Of a stretch of 64,000 nucleotides of DNA, positions 20,931 through 28,511 are shown one piece after another; the first letter of the stretch is position 1, and the number at the start of each line of letters is the position of its first letter. A model generated the notes under the pieces. The model saw only the letters and a list, made by a program, of their open reading frames with translations. It ran no database searches and had not been told where the DNA came from. The translations under genes and the position numbers were made by a program. The DNA comes from Pandoraea pneumonica. GTDB taxonomy: Bacteria > Pseudomonadota > Gammaproteobacteria > Burkholderiales > Burkholderiaceae. The stretch covers positions 310,001-374,000 of the forward strand of contig NZ_CABPSK010000002.1 in NCBI RefSeq assembly GCF_902459645.1, given 5' to 3'.

Positions 20931-21383
20931 ATGACCCCGAACGACCTTCAGCAATACCTCTACGACCACATTCCACTCTCGAAAGCGATGCAAGTCTCGG
21001 CCGAGACTGTGACACCGGACACCGTAGTGCTGCGCGCGCCGCTGGCGCCGAACATCAACCATCGAGAGACGGTATTCGGCGGTAGCGCGTCGGCCGTGGC
21101 GATCCTTGCGGCGTGGTCGTTGCTGCACACGCGGCTGCGCGGTGAAGGCATCGAATGCCGACTCGTCATCCAGCGCAACACGATGGAGTACACGTTGCCG
21201 ATTTCGGGCGAATTTACGGCGACTTCGGCGCTTGAACACCCCGAGCAGTGGGGCAAATTTCTGCGCATGTTTGCGCGCATGGGCAAGGCGCGCGTGTCCG
21301 TGGTTTCTACGTTGGAACAGGACGGCCAGCGCGTTGGCCACCTCGTCGGCGAATTCGTCGCGCTCAGTCCTACGGCTTCATAA
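20931..21383 (+). CDS. YiiD-C-type hotdog thioesterase domain protein
   Basis: A 150-residue stand-alone hotdog-fold protein beginning MTPNDLQQYLYDHIPLSKAM. The segment LAPNINHRETVFGGSASAVA is the characteristic motif of the putative thioesterase domain found at the C-terminus of YiiD; here the acetyltransferase half is absent. It probably hydrolyses an acyl-CoA or acyl-ACP. GAAGAAG lies close to the ATG, which fixes the start. The last 14 bp overlap the end of the convergent prpR gene. Substrate is unknown. Confidence 0.85.
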   Translation: MTPNDLQQYLYDHIPLSKAMQVSAETVTPDTVVLRAPLAPNINHRETVFGGSASAVAILAAWSLLHTRLRGEGIECRLVIQRNTMEYTLPISGEFTATSALEHPEQWGKFLRMFARMGKARVSVVSTLEQDGQRVGHLVGEFVALSPTAS

Positions 21384-23385
21384 GCCGCCAGAACGTCGTG
21401 CGGCTGATGCCCAACGCACGGGCTGCCGCCGCGCGATTGCCCCCTGATGCCTGCAATGCCGCCTGCGCGGCTTCCACCGTAACGGCTTCGCGAGGCGATG
21501 CGCTCGTTGCCTCGGCGTGCTGCGACGACATCGCCGTCTTGCCGACGCCGCCAGAGAGTCGCATCAATTCCGGGAACACCTCGTGCAGCGACTGCGCCTG
21601 CGCCAGGACATCGCTGTCGAGATAAATCGCCGCGCGTGCCAACAGGTTCTCTAGTTCGCGCACATTCCCCGGCCAGTCGTAATCGGAAAAAAGCGGTGCG
21701 AGCACATCGAGAATCTGGCCGGATGCTCGCGCGTCCAATCCGTATTGCGCAGCGCTTCGGGCGAGCAACGTTTGGGCGAGCAGTCGAATATCAGCGCGTC
21801 GCTCCCGTAGCGCGGGCAACTCGATCTGCAAGAGATTGAGCCGGAAATAAAGGTCCGCGCGAAAGCGCCCCTGCGCGACAAGCTCATGCAAGTTGCGGTG
21901 CGTCGCGGCAATGACACGCACGTCGATGGGCACCGGGCGGCCGGAACCCAACCGCATGACTTCGCGTTCCTGAAGCACGCGCAGCAATCGGCTCTGCAAG
22001 GCCGCGGGCATCTCGCCAATCTCATCGAGAAAGATCGTGCCCGTGTGCGCGATCTCGAAGAGCCCCGCTTTGCCACCGCGCCGCGCGCCCGTGAACGCGC
22101 CTTCGTCATGGCCGAACAATTCGCTCTCAATCAGCCCTTCGGGGAGTGCGGCGCAGTTGAACGCCACAAACGGGTTTCCCCGCCGCTCGCTCGCATTGTG
22201 AATGCCTTGCGCGACCAGTTCCTTGCCCGTGCCGCTCTCGCCGGTCAGCAACACCGTCGCATCGTGCGCCGCCCCCGCGCGCGCGAGACGCCGTACCTTG
22301 GCGATCAACGGCGAGTCACCGACGAGTTCATCCAGTTCGTGTTTGGCGACCAAATGGCGCGGGCGTTGCGTCGTGCGTAGCGAGCGGTCGATGCGTTGGG
22401 CCATTTGGGCATCCTGCACCGTTACCACAGCGCCGGAGCGCAGGCCATGTTCCGAAATCGGCACGCAACTCACGATGAAAGCGCGGCCATCGATGTGTTC
22501 CAGCCGCTCTTCGATGGCAAGCCCGCTGGCGGCCAACTCGCGCAACATCGGCCCGAGCTTTCGCGTGAGTTCGAATTGTTGTGCCCCCGGGGTCGGCAAG
22601 CGTTCCGCGTCGATGCCTAGCAGCGCAAACATCGCTGGGTTGACGGCTTCCAACTGTCCGCCGTCGTCGAAGGCGGCGACGCCGTCGCGCATGTGCGCCA
22701 CGATCGTGTTCAGACGCATGCGCTTCGACTCTTTCTCGCGGCTCACGCGAGCGAGTTCCACCGAGCGCTCGAAGGCCTCTTCCACGGCCCCGATCGAGTA
22801 GAGAAACACGTGCTCCAGCCCGGCTTCTTGCGCGAAGTCGCACGCCATGCCCGGACCGATGATGACCTTGCACCCCTCGGCGGCGAGCGTGTCGACGGCC
22901 GCGTGCACTTCGTCGATCGAGCGGTAAGCGCGCTGATGCAGTTGAATCTTGAGCAACTGGCCAAGATCGTCGAGTTCCTGCGACACGGTTTCGTGCAGCA
23001 CCAGCCCTACCGGCTGATCGGGCCAAGTGGTCGTCGCGCGGGTGATGGCGCTGAGCACGTCGAAACCGTTCACCTTGACCGTCACCACCGGCACCGACAA
23101 GTTTTCGCGCAGATAGGCGCCGTTCGACCCGGCGGCGAGCACCACGTCCACCGCGCCCGAATCGACGTACGACTGCAAGGCGGTCACCGCGGCACCGTAG
23201 CCCTCGCGCACAGAGTAGAAGCGCGCACGGTCGGTATAGCGCGGCGCGACGGTTTCGCACAGCGTCTGCAAGCGGCTGATGCTCACCAACGCGATGCCGG
23301 GGCGTCGGGCGCGCGGATCGGCGGGGGCGGGCGAAAAGTTGGCGGCGTGGCGCGACGGCTCGGTGCCGGTGAATCGGGGGGGCAT
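21370..23385 (-). CDS. prpR: PrpR-type sigma-54-dependent activator
   Basis: A 671-residue enhancer-binding protein. The N-terminal PrpR_N domain (about 28-200) includes the VVLAAGSNGAYLRENLSVPV sensor region. A PAS-like segment follows (about 235-340). The central AAA+ domain has GESGTGKELVAQGIHNAS (Walker A), the sigma-54 contact loop GAFTGARRGGKAG and the DEIGEMPAALQSRLLRVLQE region. The C-terminus is a Fis-type helix-turn-helix, GNRAAAARALGISRTTFWRL. PrpR normally senses 2-methylcitrate. It is divergent from a PrpB-type lyase with a -24/-12 promoter, and GTTTCAT palindromes lie between them, so it very probably activates that gene. Confidence 0.93.
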   Translation of the reverse strand: MPPRFTGTEPSRHAANFSPAPADPRARRPGIALVSISRLQTLCETVAPRYTDRARFYSVREGYGAAVTALQSYVDSGAVDVVLAAGSNGAYLRENLSVPVVTVKVNGFDVLSAITRATTTWPDQPVGLVLHETVSQELDDLGQLLKIQLHQRAYRSIDEVHAAVDTLAAEGCKVIIGPGMACDFAQEAGLEHVFLYSIGAVEEAFERSVELARVSREKESKRMRLNTIVAHMRDGVAAFDDGGQLEAVNPAMFALLGIDAERLPTPGAQQFELTRKLGPMLRELAASGLAIEERLEHIDGRAFIVSCVPISEHGLRSGAVVTVQDAQMAQRIDRSLRTTQRPRHLVAKHELDELVGDSPLIAKVRRLARAGAAHDATVLLTGESGTGKELVAQGIHNASERRGNPFVAFNCAALPEGLIESELFGHDEGAFTGARRGGKAGLFEIAHTGTIFLDEIGEMPAALQSRLLRVLQEREVMRLGSGRPVPIDVRVIAATHRNLHELVAQGRFRADLYFRLNLLQIELPALRERRADIRLLAQTLLARSAAQYGLDARASGQILDVLAPLFSDYDWPGNVRELENLLARAAIYLDSDVLAQAQSLHEVFPELMRLSGGVGKTAMSSQHAEATSASPREAVTVEAAQAALQASGGNRAAAARALGISRTTFWRLMKP

Positions 23386-23413
23386 GACGTGTCTCCGTAC
23401 GGCGGGCTAAAAG

Positions 23414-23466
23414 CGTTTCATGAAGCGTTTCAATTTAGATTTAGTGTGTTTCATGAAACGTTTCAT
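23414..23466. promoter_or_regulatory. Putative PrpR upstream activating sites
   Basis: Two related elements. CGTTTCATGAAGCGTTTCA lies at 23414-23432. At 23448-23466 two perfect palindromes overlap: GTTTCATGAAAC (23448-23459) and ATGAAACGTTTCAT (23453-23466). They lie 100-155 bp upstream of the sigma-54 promoter, the usual enhancer distance, and 30-80 bp upstream of the prpR start, so they could also mediate autoregulation. Confidence 0.8.
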
Positions 23467-23568
23467 ATGTGAACGAGGCATTCTGCCACATCGGCGGACA
23501 ACGCACCGTGCGCGGTAAGTCACTGATTCGACGCGTAATGCCCGGCCATTCTCAAGTTCGATGCCCGC

Positions 23569-23583
23569 TGGCACGCGGCTTGC
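23569..23583 (+). promoter_or_regulatory. Sigma-54 (-24/-12) promoter for the prpB-like gene
   Basis: TGGCACGCGGCTTGC matches the RpoN consensus TGGCACG-N4-TTGC exactly. Transcription should begin about 11-12 nt further on, leaving a 40-nt leader before the ATG at 23637. Its position between the palindromes and the lyase gene supports PrpR/RpoN control. Confidence 0.88.
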
Positions 23584-23636
23584 GAAAGGGTTTCCTGTTC
23601 GCTCATCGATTCCATTGAAAATTACGGAGACCCACC

Positions 23637-24521
23637 ATGACCACCGCGACCGCGCAACGCCGCGCCGAATTCCGCCGCAAAGTCGAAGCTCGTCAGGGGC
23701 TGCTCGTGCCGGGCGCCTTCAATGCACTGTCTGCGCGCGTGATTGAAGACGCTGGCTTCGAAGCGCTGTATCTCACCGGCGCCGGCGTGACCAATATGTC
23801 GCTGGGTCTGCCCGACCTCGCGTTCGTGGGGTTGGCCGAAATGGCCGAGCACACCGCGCGCGTGCGCGATGCCGTGTCGCTGCCGATCATCGTCGATGCC
23901 GACACCGGTTTCGGCAACGCGCTCAACGTGCGACACACCGTGCGCGTGCTGGAGCGCAGCGGGGCCGACGCGATTCAGTTCGAAGACCAGGTGCTGCCCA
24001 AGAAATGCGGCCACTTCAATGGCAAGGCGGTGATTGGTGCCGACGAAATGGTCGGCAAGATTCGCGCAGCGGTCGACGCGCGCGAAGACGGCAACTTGCA
24101 AATCATCGCGCGCACGGACGCTGCCGCTGTCGAAGGCATCGAAGCCGCCATCGAGCGCGGCCGCCGTTTCATCGAGGCCGGTGCCGACATTCTCTTTATC
24201 GAAGCCACCGAAACGCTCGCCGATATCGAACGTTTGCCGGCGCTGTTCGATCGTCCGCAGTTGATCAACATCGTGATCGGCGGCAAGACGCCGACGCAAT
24301 CGCAACCGCGACTGGCCGAGTTGGGCTACGGCATCGTGCTCTACGCCAACGCGGCGTTGCAAAGCGCAGTCCTCGGCATGCAAAAGGCCCTGGGCACGCT
24401 GCGCGACAGCGGCCGTCTGGACGAAGACCCGTCGCTGGTCGTGCCGTTCGCCGAACGTCAGCGTCTGGTGAACAAGCCGTTTTATGACGCGCTCGACAAG
24501 AAGTACGGCACCGCCAACTGA
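23637..24521 (+). CDS. prpB: Methylisocitrate lyase-type enzyme (ICL/PEP mutase family)
   Basis: A 294-residue TIM-barrel protein. Family features are GLLVPGAFNALSARV, the metal site VDADTGFGNALNV, the active-site loop QVLPKKCGHFNGK with the catalytic KKCGH cysteine, and IARTDAAAVEG. This is the pattern of methylisocitrate lyase (2-methylisocitrate to pyruvate plus succinate), though dimethylmalate lyase and other family members share it. A GGAGACC element precedes the ATG. Unlike a canonical prp operon, no prpC, acnD or prpF follows; the next gene is an MHS transporter behind a hairpin. The exact substrate is therefore open. Confidence 0.85.
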   Translation: MTTATAQRRAEFRRKVEARQGLLVPGAFNALSARVIEDAGFEALYLTGAGVTNMSLGLPDLAFVGLAEMAEHTARVRDAVSLPIIVDADTGFGNALNVRHTVRVLERSGADAIQFEDQVLPKKCGHFNGKAVIGADEMVGKIRAAVDAREDGNLQIIARTDAAAVEGIEAAIERGRRFIEAGADILFIEATETLADIERLPALFDRPQLINIVIGGKTPTQSQPRLAELGYGIVLYANAALQSAVLGMQKALGTLRDSGRLDEDPSLVVPFAERQRLVNKPFYDALDKKYGTAN

Positions 24522-24546
24522 CATCGCGCTTTGCCAGTTTCACCCT

Positions 24547-24583
24547 AGCGACGCCGCTCCCCCTGCGGCGACGCTTGTTTTTC
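24547..24583 (+). terminator. Terminator or attenuator between prpB-like lyase and transporter
   Basis: AGCGaCGCCGC (24547-24557) pairs with GCGGCGaCGCT (24565-24575) with one A-A mismatch and a 7-nt loop, followed by TGTTTTT. It lies 25 nt after the lyase stop and 33 nt before the transporter start. It should reduce or end read-through from the sigma-54 promoter. Confidence 0.75.
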
Positions 24584-24615
24584 CAGTCATACAAAATAAG
24601 TAACGGAGACAGATT

Positions 24616-25950
24616 TTGACGCCCCCCTCGGATTCCTACGCCGCACGCCCTTCCACCGCTCAGACCCACGCACCTGCCACGACGGCAGCCCGCGCTCCGG
24701 TCAAGATCGGCTCCATCGTCGGCGGCCTCGCGGGCAACCTTATCGAGTGGTACGACTTTCTGGCGTACAGCATCTTCTCGATCTACTTTGCGAAAGCGTT
24801 TTTCCCCGGCGATAACCCGACCGTCCAACTGATGAACACCGCCGCCATCGCGGCCGTGGGCTACGTGGCGCGTCCGCTTGGAAGCTGGCTGATCGGGTTG
24901 TACGCCGACCGCCGCGGTCGCAAGTCGGCGCTCACGGGCTCGGTGCTCGCCATGAGCGTCGGTTCGATGATGATTGCGCTCACGCCCGGCTACGCGACGA
25001 TCGGCATCTTCGCGCCCATCGTGCTGATTGCCGCACGTCTGCTGCAAGGTTTGTCGATGGGCGGTGAGTACGGCACCAGCGCCACGTATCTGAGCGAGGT
25101 CGCGCCTGAGCATCGCAAGGGCTTCTATCTCGGCTTTCTGCAAGTGAGCGTGGTGGCTGGGCAACTCGTCGCGCTCGGGCTGATGCTGCTCATGCAGCGC
25201 GTGCTGCTGACGTCGGAGCAGATCGAGCATTGGGGCTGGCGCATTCCGTTTGTGATCGGCGGCGTGCTGGCGATGTTCGCGCTGTACATGCGCCGCAACG
25301 TGACGGAGAGCGAGGCGTTTGTGCACAGCGCGAAGAAGCGCGAGGCATCGATCACGCGCGAGGTGCTGCAACACTGGCGCCAGATTCTGCTCGCCATTGG
25401 CATCACGATCGGCGGTACGGTGGCGTTCTATACGTTCACGGTGTACATGCAGAAGTTCTTGGTGAACTCGGTCGGGTTGTCGAAGGAGTCGTCGACGTTT
25501 GTCTCGACGATTGCGTTGCTGCTTTATATGCCCCTGCAACCGCTGTTCGGATTGCTCTCGGACATCGTGGGCCGCCGCCCGGTGCTGATCATCTTCGGGG
25601 TGAGTACGACGCTGTTTTCCGTGCCGCTCGTCACGGCACTGAGCCACACGAAAGACCCGCTGGTGGCGTTCGCGTTGTCGTTCGCAGGTCTGGTAATGCT
25701 CTCGGGGTTCACGTCGGTGCACATGCTCGCGAAGACCGAGCTGTTCCCGCCGCGTATTCGCGCGCTGGCGGTGGGCTTTCCGTATGCGCTGACCACGGCC
25801 ATTCTCGGCGGCACGACGGAGTTCGTGGCGTTGCGCTTCAAGGCCAGCGGTCACGAATCGTATTTCTACTGGTACGTGAGCATCTGCGCTGCAATTTCGC
25901 TGATCGTCTATCTGAAGATGCCGGAGACGCGCGGGCGCAAGTACGACTGA
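24616..25950 (+). CDS. MHS-family MFS transporter (metabolite:H+ symporter)
   Basis: A 444-residue transporter with about 12 membrane segments, starting at a TTG with GGAGAC upstream. The MHS signature is clear: GNLIEWYDFLAYSIFSIYFA in the first segment, the loop GLYADRRGRKSALTGSVLAM, and LLQGLSMGGEYGTSATYLSE. Members import organic acids and betaines such as citrate, tricarballylate, 2-oxoglutarate and proline betaine with protons. Placed behind a PrpB-type lyase, it may import the lyase's substrate or a tricarboxylate precursor. A strong terminator follows at 26055. No Burkholderia-type prpC or acn gene is nearby. Confidence 0.9.
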   Translation: MTPPSDSYAARPSTAQTHAPATTAARAPVKIGSIVGGLAGNLIEWYDFLAYSIFSIYFAKAFFPGDNPTVQLMNTAAIAAVGYVARPLGSWLIGLYADRRGRKSALTGSVLAMSVGSMMIALTPGYATIGIFAPIVLIAARLLQGLSMGGEYGTSATYLSEVAPEHRKGFYLGFLQVSVVAGQLVALGLMLLMQRVLLTSEQIEHWGWRIPFVIGGVLAMFALYMRRNVTESEAFVHSAKKREASITREVLQHWRQILLAIGITIGGTVAFYTFTVYMQKFLVNSVGLSKESSTFVSTIALLLYMPLQPLFGLLSDIVGRRPVLIIFGVSTTLFSVPLVTALSHTKDPLVAFALSFAGLVMLSGFTSVHMLAKTELFPPRIRALAVGFPYALTTAILGGTTEFVALRFKASGHESYFYWYVSICAAISLIVYLKMPETRGRKYD

Positions 25951-26054
25951 GGTGCGAGGCCTTCGCGTGGCATGTGAAGCGTCGCTGCGCACGATTCATC
26001 GGTCGGTTGCATTGACTTTGCGCTGACGGCTCGATACGATTGAGTCCAATTTCG

Positions 26055-26092
26055 AACGCCCTCCCGGTCCGCCGGGGGGGCGTTTCTTTTTG
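26055..26092 (+). terminator. Intrinsic terminator after the MHS transporter
   Basis: A 13-bp stem, AACGCCCTCCCGG (26055-26067) with CCGGGGGGGCGTT (26072-26084), containing one G-T pair and a 4-nt loop, then TCTTTTTTGG. It ends the PrpR-controlled unit before the alpha/beta hydrolase gene. Confidence 0.88.
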
Positions 26093-26168
26093 GTTTCCGG
26101 CATTAGTCATCGACGATCCCCGTCATGGCTGCGCCGGAAGACAACCCCTCCAAAAAGGAAACTTCGAA

Positions 26169-26969
26169 ATGACTCATCTCTCGCCAACATCGACGACGCC
26201 GCAAGCCGACCGGCTGGGCTTCACCCTTTTCGGTACCGGCCCCGAGCCTGTGCTGGTCTTGCACGACTGGCTGGGCGATCACACGAACTACGACGCCCTA
26301 CTGCCGTATCTCGACGGCGATGCCTTCGCCTATGCCTTTGTCGACCTGCGCGGATACGGCCGGTCGAAGCACTTGAGCGGCGACTATTCCATCGACGAAA
26401 TCGCGCGCGATTGTCTCGACGTCGCTGATGCGCTCGGATGGCACCGGTTTCACGTGCTGGGTCACTCGATGACCGGCATGGTCACGCAGCGTCTTGCGGC
26501 CGATGCGCCCGAGCGCATCAAAAGCGCCATCGCCGTTTGTCCGATCTCTGCCGCGGGCAACCGTCTGCCGCCCGAGGCGGCGGCGTTCTTCGCCTCGACG
26601 TGTGAAAACGACGACGCGTTTCGACGTCTGGTGAAGTTCGTGACGGGGGGCTTATCGGATGTCTGGGCGAACCGGAAGCTTCAGCAGAACCGCGATGGCG
26701 TGGCACCGGTATGTCGCCCGCGTTACCTCGACATGATGGTGAACACAAACTTCGTCGATGACGTGCGCGGGCTGGCGACGCCGTTTCTGGTGATCGTGGG
26801 CGACAAGGACCCTGGGCTTGGTGTCGAGGCGATGCAGCAGACCTTTCTCGCGTGGCATCCGAACGCGCAATTGGCGGCACTACCGAATTGCGGTCATTAC
26901 CCGATGCAGGAATGTCCGCCGTACTTCGCGTTGCTGGTGGAAGACTTTCTGAGACAGCACGCAGGCTGA
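26169..26969 (+). CDS. Alpha/beta hydrolase
   Basis: A 266-residue cytoplasmic hydrolase beginning MTHLSPTSTTPQADRLGFTL. It shows the oxyanion region VLVLHDWLGDHTNY, the nucleophile elbow GHSMTG (Ser near residue 102), a likely acid Asp in VIVGDKDPGL and the catalytic His in LPNCGHYPMQE. The triad is complete. AAAAAGGAAA precedes the ATG at 26169, which fixes the start; a longer in-frame version from 26040 would run through the terminator. The lid insertion after ISAAGNRLPPEAA suggests an esterase or hydrolase of small esters, but the substrate is unknown. Confidence 0.88.
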   Translation: MTHLSPTSTTPQADRLGFTLFGTGPEPVLVLHDWLGDHTNYDALLPYLDGDAFAYAFVDLRGYGRSKHLSGDYSIDEIARDCLDVADALGWHRFHVLGHSMTGMVTQRLAADAPERIKSAIAVCPISAAGNRLPPEAAAFFASTCENDDAFRRLVKFVTGGLSDVWANRKLQQNRDGVAPVCRPRYLDMMVNTNFVDDVRGLATPFLVIVGDKDPGLGVEAMQQTFLAWHPNAQLAALPNCGHYPMQECPPYFALLVEDFLRQHAG

Positions 26970-27012
26970 TTGAACTTCAGGGGAGGAAATACGAGGGGTG
27001 CGTCGGAACTGC

Positions 27013-27097
27013 TGGTGCCCAGGGCGGGACTCGAACCCGCATGCCTTTCGGCGCTACCCCCTCAAGATAGTGCGTCTACCAATTTCGCCACCTGGGC
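27013..27097 (-). tRNA. tRNA-Leu (anticodon GAG)
   Basis: Read on the minus strand this begins GCCCAGGTGGCGAAATTGGT. The acceptor stem GCCCAGG/CCTGGGC is perfect, followed by discriminator A and an encoded CCA. The anticodon stem CTATC/GGTAG encloses TTGAGGG with anticodon GAG. A class II variable arm (TGCGCCGAAAGGCAT region) and a GGTTCGAGTCCC T-arm are present. It reads CUC and CUU leucine codons. Confidence 0.96.
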
Positions 27098-27311
27098 AGG
27101 GGAGCGCGATTGTAACGGGAAAATTTATTTTTGTGAATGCCTTCGGCATTTCACACCCACTTTCGCGTGATTCCTCCCATCCGGCGCTGAGCCGATTCAC
27201 AGACGCGTTGTGCATTCAAAAGATCACTCGGCATGTGTGCCAGATTGCCTTCTGGCCTGCATGGCCGAATCGACCTTGCGGACCTCTTCTCAAAACTGCT
27301 CGGAGGTAAAC

Positions 27312-28391
27312 GTGATCTACAACCCAACATTCGAATTCAATCCCACGCTCATGAACCAAGCCATCAAGACGATGGCGAGCGTTCTCGGCAGGGATATCAA
27401 GGTGAGCGATAACGGTCAGAACTTCGCTTACGGCATGTTTGTTGCGATGGGTAACGATGCATCTGAAGACGGCGGGGTGCGCGCGTTCTACAAGCTGATG
27501 AAAACGGTGGATAGCTTTGCCCGGTTCGACGGACTCGGTGACGATCTCCGGAAAATGTTCGCCGAAGCTGCTGGCACGAAGTTCGATCAGATCATCCACG
27601 CGCTGAATACCCTGGGCGATGTTCAGAGCCAGCATGCACCGGCGTTCGATGAACATCCGCACACGAGGTATTCCGATGCCGGTATCAGAGCCGGCGTGCG
27701 CGGTCTGACGAGCGCGGGCAGCATGGAGTTTGCGTTCGAGGCCGTCTCGCGGGATCAGGGCGACCTCGCCGTGCCTCATGCGCACAGCGCCCTTGGCCAG
27801 CATTTTCTCTACGTGACACGAGCACCGCAGGGCCTACCGGATGACGTGCCTCGTTACAGCCTGTTCGACCCGGACCGGGGCAACTTCGCGAACTTGAGCG
27901 AGGACGACGTCGTGGCACGTATCGGCGAATCTCGCTCGGCATTGACCGGATCGATTGATACGGAGATGAAGCAACAACACCCCGGGATTCAGTTCGAGGC
28001 GGTGGGCAAGCGCGACATCTCGGGACTCGCGCACGATCCGGCGGCGACGGGCCTCGTGGAAGCATTGAAGTCGGCGGTCGAAGACGTCGCGCAATTCGTG
28101 CCCCAAGGCGGTGAGTTTCTGACGACGGACAACCTGAGAGTCTTCGAGTACAAGGGCCTCACGCCACTCGATCCTGACCTTGCCGACAACTGCACGCGAG
28201 TGCCGCAAGACGATGACATTGAAGTGACGCCAAGAGTCACGGAAACGTTTGACGCGAGCTCCCCGCAGAAGGTCGATCGGCTGCTGCAAGGTTTGGGGGC
28301 TTTCGGCACACCCGACACCGGGCTCAACCAAACGGCAATCCGGTTAGATCCGGTGCCAGGGGCGCCGATGCTGCTGGCGGCTTCTAGATAA
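27312..28391 (+). CDS. Unrecognised protein flanking a type I secretion system; candidate cargo 1
   Basis: A 359-residue protein of no family I recognise. A GTG at 27312 with GGAGG five nt upstream is the best start; an ATG at 27210 would add a Cys-rich stretch without an RBS. No signal peptide, no membrane segment and no RTX nonapeptides are present. By eye it is a paralogue of the protein at 33547-34716. Shared features are an N-terminal F-x-F-x(4)-N-x-A-[IL]-K block, an AYGM block at 39-42, QH at 163-164, FDPDRG at 185-190, and a tail with KVDRLLQGLG (320-329) and TPDTG. It precedes the TolC-HlyB-HlyD genes, so it may be an exported substrate. Confidence 0.82.
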   Translation: MIYNPTFEFNPTLMNQAIKTMASVLGRDIKVSDNGQNFAYGMFVAMGNDASEDGGVRAFYKLMKTVDSFARFDGLGDDLRKMFAEAAGTKFDQIIHALNTLGDVQSQHAPAFDEHPHTRYSDAGIRAGVRGLTSAGSMEFAFEAVSRDQGDLAVPHAHSALGQHFLYVTRAPQGLPDDVPRYSLFDPDRGNFANLSEDDVVARIGESRSALTGSIDTEMKQQHPGIQFEAVGKRDISGLAHDPAATGLVEALKSAVEDVAQFVPQGGEFLTTDNLRVFEYKGLTPLDPDLADNCTRVPQDDDIEVTPRVTETFDASSPQKVDRLLQGLGAFGTPDTGLNQTAIRLDPVPGAPMLLAASR

Positions 28392-28437
28392 CGCTCTCGG
28401 CCACCTGCGCGCTGGTCATTTCACCCGACCGGCCGAT

Positions 28438-28467
28438 GCGGCGAATTCATGTGAATGAATTCGCCGC
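28438..28467. repeat. Perfect 13-bp inverted repeat before the T1SS genes
   Basis: GCGGCGAATTCAT (28438-28450) and ATGAATTCGCCGC (28455-28467) are exact reverse complements around GTGA. There is no T-tract, so this is either an RNA hairpin that stabilises or processes the message between cargo 1 and the outer-membrane gene, or an operator. It covers an alternative ATG at 28455. Confidence 0.8.
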
Positions 28468-28511
28468 TCGCTTGGCGTTCTCTTGCCCTACCCGTATCCC
28501 TTATCACCGTT

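Noticed and set aside
27210-27311. Upstream ATG start adding a Cys-rich segment to candidate cargo 1
   Set aside because: It has no ribosome-binding site, while GGAGG lies five nt before the GTG at 27312, and the paralogue has no such extension.
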